A DNA stretch of 42,618 nt, taken from contig CAYZRS010000045.1 in the NCBI GenBank assembly GCA_964480915.1, positions 1 through 42,618 of the forward strand, in the 5' to 3' direction. A program made the translations under genes and the position numbers. Below are positions 34,131 to 41,620 of this stretch, one piece after another. The notes below the pieces were generated by a model. The model searched no databases and had not been told where the DNA came from. It saw only the letters and a list, made by a program, of their open reading frames with translations. The stretch is from CAWGCE01 sp964480915. GTDB lineage: Bacteria > Planctomycetota > Planctomycetia > Pirellulales > Pirellulaceae. Numbering within the stretch: the first letter of the stretch is position 1; every line of letters starts with the position of its first letter.

Positions 34131-35077
34131 ATGTGTCCGGAGCGAACGCGGCGGAAGAAAATCACATTGACCCGACGTTTGAATTGGCAGTCATTGTCGT
34201 TGCCTACGCCGTTTGCGTTTCGCTGTTGCATCTTTTCGCCATGGTGGCGTTGCGAATGACTTATGATTCGTTGTCTGCCGGACCCAATTGGCTGGGCGTT
34301 GGCATTACGGCAGTGTTTTTTGGCAACATTGCGGCGCAGGTGCTGACGATCGTCGCCTACGCAGGGTTAGCCAATGGGCGGAGTTTCACGCGAATTGTTT
34401 TGGCGGGTGCTCTGATTTTCTTCGGCGCTTTTGTGATGCTGGCCGGTTCTACAGCCAACTGGGGTGGCTCGGTCGACGGGCTGATGTTGGTCGCGTTCAG
34501 TGGCTTCATGTTGTTGGTGTTTTGCCTGGCGTTGATTCCGTTTTGGATATTGAGAGTAATGTATGGCTGGAGGATGGGCCCCGTTTCGGCGGAGGAGGTG
34601 CAGGGACGGTTTCGGCTTGAACATCTCTTCGGTTGGATGACGTTTCTCGTCCTACCACTCCTTTTGATTCGCATGTTCATTTCCGCATCAGTCGGCGGAT
34701 TCAACGTACTGACTTTGTTGTATTTTGGGCTCGTGGTCTTGATGTTGTTTGCCAGCTCAAGCGCGTTCATCTATTCGGCGGGCATCTGTGAGCGCAGAAT
34801 GGCGTTTTACCTCGTCGTCCCAATCGCGAGCGTCGCTGCCGTCGTTGACTACGTCCTCACCAGGTTGATTGTCCCCGGACCGATTCAGATTCTCTTACCT
34901 ATGTTGCTGGTCGGTCACGTGGTCGCTGGCTTGCACTTGAGTTTGGTGATGATCAGCTTAAGGAGAATTGGGTGGCGTTTTTCGACGTTTAGGACGCGCG
35001 TTCGAAAGGACATCGAATTGGATTCGACAGTCCCTCTGGCGACGCTTGAAGGCCCAACGCCACACCCGCTCGACTAA
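34127..35077 (+). CDS. Polytopic membrane protein of unknown function
   Basis: I do not recognise this 316-residue protein. About eight hydrophobic segments can be seen, for example AVIVVAYAVCVSLLHLFAM, FSGFMLLVFCLALIPFWIL, LVVLMLFASSSAFIY and LLPMLLVGHVVAGLHLSL. An RFRLEHLFGWM motif in a loop near the middle resembles the (F)SL(R)xL(L/F) patterns found in planctomycete membrane proteins. The start overlaps the FAD monooxygenase stop (ATGA, 34127-34130), which argues for a shared function, perhaps membrane presentation of its substrate. No catalytic motif is visible. Confidence 0.8.
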   Translation: MNVSGANAAEENHIDPTFELAVIVVAYAVCVSLLHLFAMVALRMTYDSLSAGPNWLGVGITAVFFGNIAAQVLTIVAYAGLANGRSFTRIVLAGALIFFGAFVMLAGSTANWGGSVDGLMLVAFSGFMLLVFCLALIPFWILRVMYGWRMGPVSAEEVQGRFRLEHLFGWMTFLVLPLLLIRMFISASVGGFNVLTLLYFGLVVLMLFASSSAFIYSAGICERRMAFYLVVPIASVAAVVDYVLTRLIVPGPIQILLPMLLVGHVVAGLHLSLVMISLRRIGWRFSTFRTRVRKDIELDSTVPLATLEGPTPHPLD

Positions 35078-35132
35078 ACGGAGTCTTATCAGTCAACTGC
35101 TCGGTTCAGTTATCGCGTGAAAACAAGCGCAA

Positions 35133-35157
35133 GAAAAACGACGCCGGGTAAACCGGC
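35133..35157 (-). terminator. Intrinsic terminator of the lipoprotein gene
   Basis: On the minus strand a 6-base stem (CGCCGG 35141-35146 with CCGGCG 35152-35157, 5-base loop) is followed by a T5 run (35137-35133). It lies about 36 bases past the lipoprotein stop codon. Confidence 0.7.
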
Positions 35158-35193
35158 GCCGCATCCCCTCAACTATATTGACTGGCGAACCGA

Positions 35194-35775
35194 TTAGCCG
35201 CCGTAGGCCGAAGTCGGGTAGTTGCTGCTAGGCCCGCCTTCGACGTTGCCCACTTGATGCAAGTGGTTGTGATCGATGTAGAGGACTTCGACGGAATCGC
35301 TATCTTCCAGCGTATGTGGGATCGGCCAGCCGACAATCGTCCGTTCGGAGAAGTAGACGGTGCACTTGTAATGAGCGTGGTGTTGCTGAGCCGGTCCGAC
35401 AAGCGGATAGAATCGGGGCGGATCGACGTAATCGGCGATGAGGTCTTTCACGATGCGGACATTGTTGCGCTGACGTTCCCAAAGTAGCGGAATGCCGCCC
35501 TCCAATTGGTTCACTCGTTCCAAAGCACGCATGACTTCATCATCGCTGGGTGGGTCGAGTGCGATCGCTGGGCCGCCCGAAGTGATGGGCCCCATGATGG
35601 GGACCCGCTCGTAACGTTCGTGTTCCCAGTGAGCGTCTTCCAGATTCTTTTGCCACAAAGGACTAACAGGAATCGGGATGGCGGCCCATCCAAGACTGAT
35701 ACCAGTACCCGTACAGCCAATCTGAGTCGACATTGCGGCGAGCAAAAGCATGACGATGGCCAGTGAACTCTTCAT
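35194..35775 (-). CDS. Putative lipoprotein, conserved planctomycete type
   Basis: The 193-residue protein has a lipoprotein-like signal peptide (MKSSLAIVMLLLAAMSTQIG with Cys21 as the likely acyl site). A less common -3 residue (Gln) makes the lipobox imperfect. The mature part is hydrophilic. Its C-terminal part carries a strand-rich segment (CTVYFSERTIVGWPIPHT, then VEVLYIDHNHLHQVG) that I associate with conserved hypothetical envelope proteins of planctomycetes. No enzymatic motif is visible. It is followed by its own terminator, so it is probably a single-gene transcript. Confidence 0.75.
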   Translation of the reverse strand: MKSSLAIVMLLLAAMSTQIGCTGTGISLGWAAIPIPVSPLWQKNLEDAHWEHERYERVPIMGPITSGGPAIALDPPSDDEVMRALERVNQLEGGIPLLWERQRNNVRIVKDLIADYVDPPRFYPLVGPAQQHHAHYKCTVYFSERTIVGWPIPHTLEDSDSVEVLYIDHNHLHQVGNVEGGPSSNYPTSAYGG

Positions 35776-35979
35776 GACGTGATCCTAGTTTCGTGTGACT
35801 CAATGGAGACGACCGCGTTGCCAGAGCGATTTGGCAAGGCGCGTTGAGGCCTAGCAGCTTCACGAAACTGTTATCGAGTTAATCTGGGCGCAACTTGTGG
35901 GTTTTTCCGATTGCGAAGAGATTTACTTCAATATGGCTGCCTGTCGTTGCAGGGCGGCGACCCTGACTTCGCGGCGCAC

Positions 35980-36016
35980 AAAAAAAGGAAACCCGTCGGA
36001 TGCGACGGGTTTCCTT
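35980..36016 (-). terminator. Strong intrinsic terminator of the BON-domain gene
   Basis: A perfect 14-base stem (35985-35998 with 36003-36016, 4-base GATG loop) is followed on the minus strand by a T7 run (35986-35980), the first two bases of which also belong to the stem. It begins 27 bases after the BON gene stop. This is one of the cleanest terminators in the window. Confidence 0.9.
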
Positions 36017-36043
36017 GATTGAAGATTGTTCTAAGCCGTTTTG

Positions 36044-36907
36044 TTACTTGGACTTGAAGTCCAAGAACCACCAGCCGTCATCCCATTCCAGCGACACTTT
36101 CCGCCAACCCATGGGAACCTGAGGGTACGGATAGAAAGGACCGATGTACGGCCACGCCGAAGGTGAGTACTGCTTGGGATAAGTGACAGCACCGTAATTC
36201 GGATACGAAGCGTAGCTAGGCCAAGCGTGGCCCGGCAGTTGGGGCGACTCGTAAGACATGCCGCCTCCGGCTGGTCCCATATCGCTGTAGCCACCATCGC
36301 TATAGCTCTCGCCGCCACCGTAGTAGCTGGAATCGACCATGGGGGTGCCCATGCCAGAACCGTAGCTTCCCGCGGCACAGCCACCGTTCAGGCAGCCTTC
36401 CGAGTACTGCACGGGGCGAACTCGACGAGGGCCGTGACCGACCGGTACCGGACCGCCAGCACGAGTCGCGTGAGCGGCTCGACCCGGCGTGGCTGCCGGT
36501 ATGCGCTGGGTGACTGCCTGACGAGTTGGGGCGATCGCCCGTTCGACCGGAGGAGCCTCCATGATCGGAGCATTGTTGGTCACTTGGCGAACTGGCGCTG
36601 CAGCCGTTTCTTGGGCTGGCTCGCCAGGAATGGTCAGGTCGTTAACAACGAGTTTTACCCCGTCGACGCGACGCGCCAGATTCAAAGCGTGTTCACGCTG
36701 TGATTCGTTGTTGACCTGCCCTTTCATCCAGACGATTCCGTTCTCGACTTTTACGCCGATGCGGAACCCATCTAGGGCATTCGCTGTTTTGGATGCGCGG
36801 AGTTGCTCCGCCAAATTTCGAGCAATGACCGTATCATCAGCTCGTACACAAGTTGAAAGTCCAATTAGGACAAGCAGGATTACAGATCCCGCGCGACGAA
36901 GTCTCAT
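36044..36907 (-). CDS. Exported BON-domain protein with planctomycete-type C terminus
   Basis: The 287-residue protein starts with a signal peptide (VILLVLIGLSTCVRA) and has a BON domain at about 26-95 (IARNLAEQLRASKTANALDG, then GIVWMKGQVNNESQREHAL). The middle is low-complexity, rich in Gly, Ser and Tyr (SSYYGGGESYSDGGYSDMG). The last 60 residues are aromatic-rich and look conserved (YPKQYSPSAWPYIGPFYPYP, ending WWFLDFKSK). BON domains bind membranes or phospholipids in envelope proteins. A purine-rich GGGGGGAA precedes the ATG. The role is probably in the envelope; partners are unknown. Confidence 0.82.
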   Translation of the reverse strand: MRLRRAGSVILLVLIGLSTCVRADDTVIARNLAEQLRASKTANALDGFRIGVKVENGIVWMKGQVNNESQREHALNLARRVDGVKLVVNDLTIPGEPAQETAAAPVRQVTNNAPIMEAPPVERAIAPTRQAVTQRIPAATPGRAAHATRAGGPVPVGHGPRRVRPVQYSEGCLNGGCAAGSYGSGMGTPMVDSSYYGGGESYSDGGYSDMGPAGGGMSYESPQLPGHAWPSYASYPNYGAVTYPKQYSPSAWPYIGPFYPYPQVPMGWRKVSLEWDDGWWFLDFKSK

Positions 36908-37051
36908 CGGTTCCCCCCTTTAGAGACGGACGGCTACTACATGCCTGCAGTAGTTGTCGGCGAATTGGGGCGTTAATTTAGAGCGATTCTTCGTTTTTTG
37001 GCGTTTGAGTCGGTGCTGCCGCTGCTGGCATCGCTGCGGTTCGGCGATGGA

Positions 37052-37357
37052 TCAACCACGCTGAAACCACTCAGAACCGCTCAATGGTCGCGTTCGCCCG
37101 ATTTTTCCCCCGTCAAAGGTGGCTCCGACGACCATCGTTCCCAACGTGATGGCTGACAATAACCACCCTTCATGGCGACAAGCAAGACACAGCATCGTGC
37201 TACCACCCACGGCAGCAAGCGCCACGAAAAAGAGGTGTTGGCAAGCATGCCGCAGGCGAATTTGAAAAGCCATGCGGATGCTGGCAAGGCTAACAAGCCC
37301 CAACAATGATGTTGCCGCGAGCACGGCCAGCAAGGTTGTTTCGTTGATCAAGATCAT
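37052..37357 (-). CDS. Small membrane protein, unknown function
   Basis: The 101-residue protein starts at ATG 37357, supported by AGGAGTT six bases upstream; the longer frame from 37387 has no such site. It has three hydrophobic stretches (TTLLAVLAATSLLGLVSL, LFFVALAAVGGSTMLC, AITLGTMVVGATF), with a basic motif between the first two (RMAFQIRLRHACQ). This layout resembles small conserved membrane proteins in planctomycetes, but I cannot give it a family name. It is separated by 144 bases from the BON gene downstream. Confidence 0.6.
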   Translation of the reverse strand: MILINETTLLAVLAATSLLGLVSLASIRMAFQIRLRHACQHLFFVALAAVGGSTMLCLACRHEGWLLSAITLGTMVVGATFDGGKIGRTRPLSGSEWFQRG

Positions 37358-37679
37358 TTTCGTAACTCCTGGAGATTCCATTCCCACTGACTAAACGGAC
37401 AAAACGCAAGATTGGGGCCACGCCGCGTTGCGATCCGTTAACGCTGCCGGAAAACAGTTCCGGTGGCGGCAGAGGCTGGATTTGGGGCAGTTTTGGACGA
37501 TTGAAGAACGATCCATCTTGGCGTCGCCGGTCGATAAATTTGCGTCGACTTCTGTAACTTTTACAAAGCGACGGCGGTGCCTTGGCAAAAGTCTCCACAA
37601 CCTGCCCTACTCGTACCAAAAATTCCGTTGCAGAGACGAGGCCGATTCAAAGGCTTAGACGGTTCCGTCGATCCGACTT

Positions 37680-37880
37680 ATGGGTTGGGCCCGTTCGCCA
37701 ACGCGAACGATCAGCTTTCAGCATCAGCAACTTTGGCAGTGGATGGCGCAGTCTGCAGATTGGGGTCGCGGAGATCCCCGGGCTTTGCTACTTACTCGCG
37801 GCGGGCCGCCCAGCGCTGGCCGTCTGACCTCCACGCTCGTCCTTTTCGACTTTCACCATTTTGGTGAAACGTGTCACTAG
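37680..37880 (+). CDS. Possible small protein, low support
   Basis: A 66-codon frame starts ATG GGT TGG GCC and contains LWQWMAQSADWGRGDPRALL and a C terminus LVLFDFHHFGETCH. Its codon use is less skewed than that of the neighbouring chance frames and it is tryptophan- and histidine-rich. It has no Shine-Dalgarno sequence, and two other overlapping frames are open on the same strand. It may be a real short gene or chance. Confidence 0.22.
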   Translation: MGWARSPTRTISFQHQQLWQWMAQSADWGRGDPRALLLTRGGPPSAGRLTSTLVLFDFHHFGETCH

Positions 37881-37894
37881 TTTGATGAATTTCC

Positions 37895-38098
37895 GTAAGC
37901 TGTTGATTTAAAACAGGTTACATCTTTTCCGCCCGGCTTAAGGCGGTGGCCTTTGCGACATCTCGTGTCGTAACCCTTTGTTTTCAAGTGGTTTACGAGA
38001 ACTTGTCCCGGCCTTCACTACATTTGTGAATTCGGTGCCAGCTGTGGTGGCGTCCGTCCTCGGTGAGAGCTCTAAGTCGTTGTCTTAAAGTGGTTTAG
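37895..38098 (+). repeat. Three 27-base imperfect palindromes with covarying arms
   Basis: Copies lie at 37895-37921, 37970-37996 and 38072-38098. All are exactly 27 bases and share TAA at positions 2-4, TTG at 9-11, TT at 14-15, AA at 17-18, G at 22 and TTA at 24-26. Each can pair end to end. The outermost pair changes from G-C to C-G in copy 3, and pair 7-21 changes from T-A to C-G in copies 2 and 3, so symmetry is kept while the sequence varies. They precede the small basic protein gene, so they may be operators for a dimeric regulator or RNA hairpins in its leader. Confidence 0.6.
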
Positions 38099-38212
38099 AG
38101 GAATGACGGATTTTGAGCCGCGATGGGCTCGATCGGCGCCTGATTTGCGTTCTTACGAAAGCGTGAGCAGACAGCTCGCGCTGAAAACAACCATTTTGAA
38201 AGGTAAGAGCCA

Positions 38213-38392
38213 ATGTTTCGAGATAGCAACGATCATGACAATGACCTTCGTTTTGAAGACAAAGTCTGTCGCCGCAACCAACCTGTCCGACGTCCGAAAG
38301 CGTCGCGCCGACGAACCGGCAAGAATCCAGGTGGTGGAGGCGCTTCGCTCAGCGGTATCCGTCAGCGACGCAACAAGCGATGGGCTTGGTGA
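38213..38392 (+). CDS. Small very basic protein with RRNKRWAW end
   Basis: A 59-residue frame from ATG 38213 begins MFRDSNDHDNDLRFEDKVC (acidic) and turns strongly basic (RRPKASRRRTGKN, then GGGG, then SGIRQRRNKRWAW at the C terminus). AAAGGT lies about ten bases before the ATG. A strong intrinsic terminator starts 31 bases after the stop and works only on this strand, which argues for a real transcript. The charge pattern suggests a nucleic-acid- or ribosome-associated peptide. I recognise no named family. Two longer frames overlap it, but neither has the terminator spacing or coherent composition. Confidence 0.6.
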   Translation: MFRDSNDHDNDLRFEDKVCRRNQPVRRPKASRRRTGKNPGGGGASLSGIRQRRNKRWAW

Positions 38393-38423
38393 TCTAAAGC
38401 TTTCTCGACATTTTCAAATAGTG

Positions 38424-38457
38424 AAGCCGATGCTGCTGAGGCAGCATCGGCTTTTTT
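38424..38457 (+). terminator. Strong intrinsic terminator of the small basic protein gene
   Basis: A 13-base perfect stem (38424-38436 with 38441-38453, TGAG loop) runs into T6 (38452-38457) on the plus strand. The minus strand lacks a matching T-run, so it terminates rightward transcription, away from the convergent thioredoxin gene. Confidence 0.9.
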
Positions 38458-38509
38458 CGTGTTGTTCTTCGGGGCGATCGACGCTCGCCCGTGTGCAATT
38501 CGGCGCGCG

Positions 38510-40441
38510 TTAACGCTTGGCCGCTTGTCGCGCGAGATGCTTATCGAGGTAGTCGTCGACATCCGACGTACTGGCGTCTCGGTTCACGACATTCCCCTTT
38601 TCATCCAACAGGATCATCGTTGGCAGCGTCAAGACGCCCAAGTCAACGGCCAGTCCGCCATCCAGACCGGCGCTGTCAAACAGCTGTGGCCACGAGAGGC
38701 GGTTTTCCTTGAGGTAGGCGGCCAGCTTGTTCTTGTCCGTGTCGAGGTTGACTCCGACTGGCATGAACTTTCCTCCGTATTGAGCCACCAGTTTGTCGAT
38801 GCGGCGAATGTCATCTTTGCATGGCTCGCACCAGGTCGCCCAGTAATGAACCAAGACGATGCGGCCTCGGAGCTGCTCGATGCTTAGCTGTTTGCCTTGC
38901 ACCGTGTTGCCGGCCAGGCGAATCGGTCGGCCCACGCTGGTCAGCCGCGTACGGGCTCCTTGCGCCTTCTTAGCAACGAGATTTTTGGCTCCACCTTGCT
39001 TGATGATGCCGTCGTACCAGCCGAGCGCCTTCTTTTCGTTGCCAGCATATTCTTCGGCAATTGCCAGCTGCAGCATGGCGTCGGAAGCGTCGGGGCTGTT
39101 GGGGAATTCGTCAACGAATTCTTCCAATTGAGCGAGCCAATTCTCTTGGATTTCCTCGAATTTGGCATCTTTTTCTTGCAGCTTCATCGAGTAGTTGGTG
39201 GTCATCCAGCGGTACTTGACGTAGCCGGTGAGCTCCGATTCTTTCGATTGCTTGGCCAGTTCCCGATAGAGTTCTTGGAGCTTCGAGAGCCCTTTCGGGT
39301 AGGCTCCGGTTTGCGTGGCAGTCCCGAGCGTGTCGGCCAGCTGGCGAATCCACAGGAACTGATCTTTCTGCGATTTGGCGTTGCCGGCCATCTTCCGGAG
39401 CAAAGCGGTTTGCTCGTCGTACAAAGCGGCCTGTTCGCGAGGCGAAGCGGCAGCGATTTTCTTTTCAATCGCGTCGACTTTGGTCATGAATTCTTGCATT
39501 TCCTCGGAAACGCCATCGTCGGCGAACTTCGGAGCTTCGGGCAGCTTGTTCATCGCCGGCGTCAACACGTAGCCGACTTCGGTGCGCGCTTTCTCGTCCA
39601 TCAGACCGGTTGGAATGTCGACGAGACGCCAGTTTTCACCGACCCGATAGAGCGCTCCGATGCCGATTTGTCCGTGTTTTCCGCCGTTTTCGATCATCGC
39701 TGAGACGTTCTCGTAGGCGTAAACATCGCGAGAATTTCCGCTTGAACCGGCGGGCAGAATGCAGGGTTTCGTCGCACCAAAATGGACCCATTTTGAACGT
39801 TGGTCGACACTCCGTTGGGTTTTCACCGCGGCGGCAAAGCGCTTCGTCGCGGTGCTGACATTTTTGGTCATTTCCGCTTTGCGATCGGGGCTAAGGCCGA
39901 GCGAATCGATCTCTTTCGAAGTGATCAGAAGGCGTTCGAATCGCTGAATATCTTTGTCGCGGATAGCGGCCAGCACTTCAAATGAAAGCTCTTCGGCCGA
40001 AATGGTCTTCCACTCGTCAATGCGGCCGTCTTGGTTCCGGTCGATGGCCCATTTGGTGCCACCAAGTCCGAGCCAGCGGTATTGGTCTGGTTTTCCGTCG
40101 AAGTTCGAATCGACGTCGCGATAGGACTCGATTCCATTGAGAAAATAGCACCATTGGTCCAAATTCGAGTCTTTGTTCGAATCGATAAAGGCTCGCAAAA
40201 CCTGGCCACCTTGGCCTCGGACGACCAACGCTGAAGCGTCGCCAATCTGTTCTGACTCGATCGTGCAGGTCTCAATTTCCTTCGCGGAAGGTCGATCGAT
40301 TTCGACGTCACGTTGGACAGGTACTAATTTCAAAGCTTCTTCGACCGTCGCGGCGGTGGCGCTGATTGCACAAGCACACAGGCTTGAAATCAAAACGAGA
40401 CTTCCCGAAGGCCGTCGCAAATAGCGGTGGAATGCTGACAT
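38510..40441 (-). CDS. Exported TlpA-like thioredoxin-domain protein with calcium-loop-like repeats
   Basis: The 643-residue protein has an N-terminal signal peptide (LVLISSLCACAISATA). Residues about 88-145 contain three D-x-[ND]-x-D-x-x-x-D loops (DSNKDSNLDQW, DVDSNFDGKPDQY, DRNQDGRIDEW), similar to EF-hand or dockerin calcium loops. A long helical middle region (about 310-480) follows. The C terminus is a TlpA/ResA-type thioredoxin domain with WCEPC at residues 537-541 and the cis-Pro segment VLTLPTMILLD. Such proteins reduce disulfides or cytochrome maturation partners outside the cytoplasm. It appears to stand alone, convergent with the small basic gene. Confidence 0.88.
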   Translation of the reverse strand: MSAFHRYLRRPSGSLVLISSLCACAISATAATVEEALKLVPVQRDVEIDRPSAKEIETCTIESEQIGDASALVVRGQGGQVLRAFIDSNKDSNLDQWCYFLNGIESYRDVDSNFDGKPDQYRWLGLGGTKWAIDRNQDGRIDEWKTISAEELSFEVLAAIRDKDIQRFERLLITSKEIDSLGLSPDRKAEMTKNVSTATKRFAAAVKTQRSVDQRSKWVHFGATKPCILPAGSSGNSRDVYAYENVSAMIENGGKHGQIGIGALYRVGENWRLVDIPTGLMDEKARTEVGYVLTPAMNKLPEAPKFADDGVSEEMQEFMTKVDAIEKKIAAASPREQAALYDEQTALLRKMAGNAKSQKDQFLWIRQLADTLGTATQTGAYPKGLSKLQELYRELAKQSKESELTGYVKYRWMTTNYSMKLQEKDAKFEEIQENWLAQLEEFVDEFPNSPDASDAMLQLAIAEEYAGNEKKALGWYDGIIKQGGAKNLVAKKAQGARTRLTSVGRPIRLAGNTVQGKQLSIEQLRGRIVLVHYWATWCEPCKDDIRRIDKLVAQYGGKFMPVGVNLDTDKNKLAAYLKENRLSWPQLFDSAGLDGGLAVDLGVLTLPTMILLDEKGNVVNRDASTSDVDDYLDKHLARQAAKR

Positions 40442-40696
40442 TTCAGTCCTCTAATGGGGCAGTGTGTTGGCCAAAACTGGGAAAAAAGAGAACCCGTTTT
40501 CGGTTTTGGCGTCTTGTTTTTTGGTATTCGTATGTGGATTGCGCCGCGATGTGCGGCGCACATCCTGAGGTATCGACAGGGAGGCATGGGCGGATAAAGC
40601 CGGTATTCGAACTTCTTGGAGTCAGATTCTAAGAAAAGTTTTCGCCAGCAGTGATGTCGCCGCTAGTTCTCTGTCGATGAAGCACGTTCCGCCACC

Positions 40697-40724
40697 TTGT
40701 TCACTGGAGTAATCGTTTTAGAAT
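40697..40724 (+). promoter_or_regulatory. Promoter of the tRNA-Ile/tRNA-Ala/23S unit
   Basis: TTGTTC (40697-40702), a 16-base spacer and TAGAAT (40719-40724) fit a housekeeping sigma-70 promoter. The predicted start near 40731 is about 35 bases before tRNA-Ile. The remaining upstream gap (40442-40696) holds nothing else I can identify, in particular no 16S 3' end. Confidence 0.55.
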
Positions 40725-40765
40725 ACGCAGATCGATGTGGGCAGGAAAGCTTGTTGCATCGTATG

Positions 40766-40839
40766 GGGCGCATAGCTCAGTTGGTTAGAGCGCGTCGCTG
40801 ATAACGACGAGGTCCCAAGTTCGAATCTTGGTGCGCCCA
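40766..40839 (+). tRNA. tRNA-Ile(GAT)
   Basis: A 74-base cloverleaf with acceptor stem GGGCGCA/TGCGCCC, discriminator A, D arm GCTC...GAGC, anticodon stem CGTCG/CGACG around loop CTGATAA (anticodon GAT), and T arm CCAAG-TTCGAAT-CTTGG. CCA is not encoded. It is the first gene of the ribosomal unit. Confidence 0.97.
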
Positions 40840-41035
40840 CTATCAAAACAGCCATTCAAAAGAGTCAAGAGTCAAAAAGCTAAGTAAAAAAAGTTAGGTA
40901 AAAAAGTCGCCCGAAACGTTCAAAGACAACTCGTTGAATGCTTCGTTAGACATTACTCTGACTAAACAGAGACGGCAAACGGAATTCGCATCGGCAGGCT
41001 GGCTGCGACCGATACGAGCAAATTTGCCAACACGC

Positions 41036-41108
41036 GGGGATGTAGCTCAGTTGGGAGAGCACCGGCTTTGCAAGCCGGGGGTCAGGGGTTCGAGCCCCCT
41101 CATCTCCA
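41036..41108 (+). tRNA. tRNA-Ala(TGC)
   Basis: A 73-base cloverleaf with acceptor stem GGGGATG/CATCTCC (one G-T pair), discriminator A, anticodon stem CCGGC/GCCGG around loop TTTGCAA (anticodon TGC) and a standard T loop. CCA is not encoded. The Ile-Ala order matches the classic spacer of bacterial rrn operons. Confidence 0.97.
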
Positions 41109-41316
41109 CTTTGGTTAGTACCCAAAGTGTTGCGAAGTTTCAAATTTGAAGACTGCGCACAATTTTGGTCCGTGCTTTGTCGCAAAACGCTTGTTTTTAA
41201 GGCTTCAAAAGGGGCCTAGTAACGAAACGCGACTTAGTGCACACTGTGGCTCGCTGGCAAGAAACTGCCGGCGAAAAAAGAGCACAAAATGATTCGAGTT
41301 AGGGTGTTAAGCCCTG

Positions 41317-41345
41317 TTGACACATCTTTGAGCTTTTCATATTTT
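41317..41345 (+). promoter_or_regulatory. Possible second promoter before 23S
   Basis: A perfect TTGACA (41317-41322), a 17-base spacer and TATTTT (41340-41345, 4 of 6 matches) lie in the spacer. If used, it would give a 23S-only transcript. Chance occurrence cannot be excluded. Confidence 0.35.
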
Positions 41346-41364
41346 ACAGGGCTTCCGATGGTCC

Positions 41365-41395
41365 GGGACAGTCACCCAGCTGGGGTGGTTGTCCC
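41365..41395 (+). other. Spacer hairpin before boxA
   Basis: A 13-base-pair stem with two G-T pairs (41365-41377 with 41383-41395, 5-base loop) starts GGGACA and ends TGTCCC. No T-run follows, so RNA processing is more likely than termination. Confidence 0.5.
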
Positions 41396-41431
41396 TGTCC
41401 TTCGAGGCAGGCCGGTTGGAGACGACTGGCA

Positions 41432-41446
41432 GCTCTTTGACAATTT
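41432..41446 (+). promoter_or_regulatory. boxA antitermination element
   Basis: GCTCTTTGACAATTT differs by one base from the E. coli rrn boxA (GCTCTTTAACAATTT). boxA RNA is bound by NusB-NusE (S10) to prevent premature termination in rRNA transcripts. It lies about 175 bases before the 23S start. Confidence 0.75.
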
Positions 41447-41620
41447 GGTTGATTGATAGATGGCATCTTAAAATTTTCGAGTGCCCCACAAGGAGCGCAC
41501 TTCGGGAAGATGGCGATCGGTTCGGTTTTTATGCAACGGACTCGTGAAGCATCTTCGCACTTGTGCAACCGTAGTGCAGATGAGACGAAGCTTTAGTTAG
41601 CTGAAGAGCTTTGAATTCTT

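Larger units (their letters stand above)
41109..41620 (+). other. Spacer between tRNA-Ala and 23S rRNA
   Basis: This 512-base spacer holds no protein gene; open frames such as that at 41344-41568 have no family features. It contains the possible promoter, hairpin and boxA listed separately. The last part, from about 41590, leads into the 23S 5' end. Confidence 0.7.

Noticed and set aside
40442..40765. Possible 16S rRNA 3' end before tRNA-Ile
   Set aside because: The anti-Shine-Dalgarno end (CCTCCTTT) and other 16S landmarks are absent.
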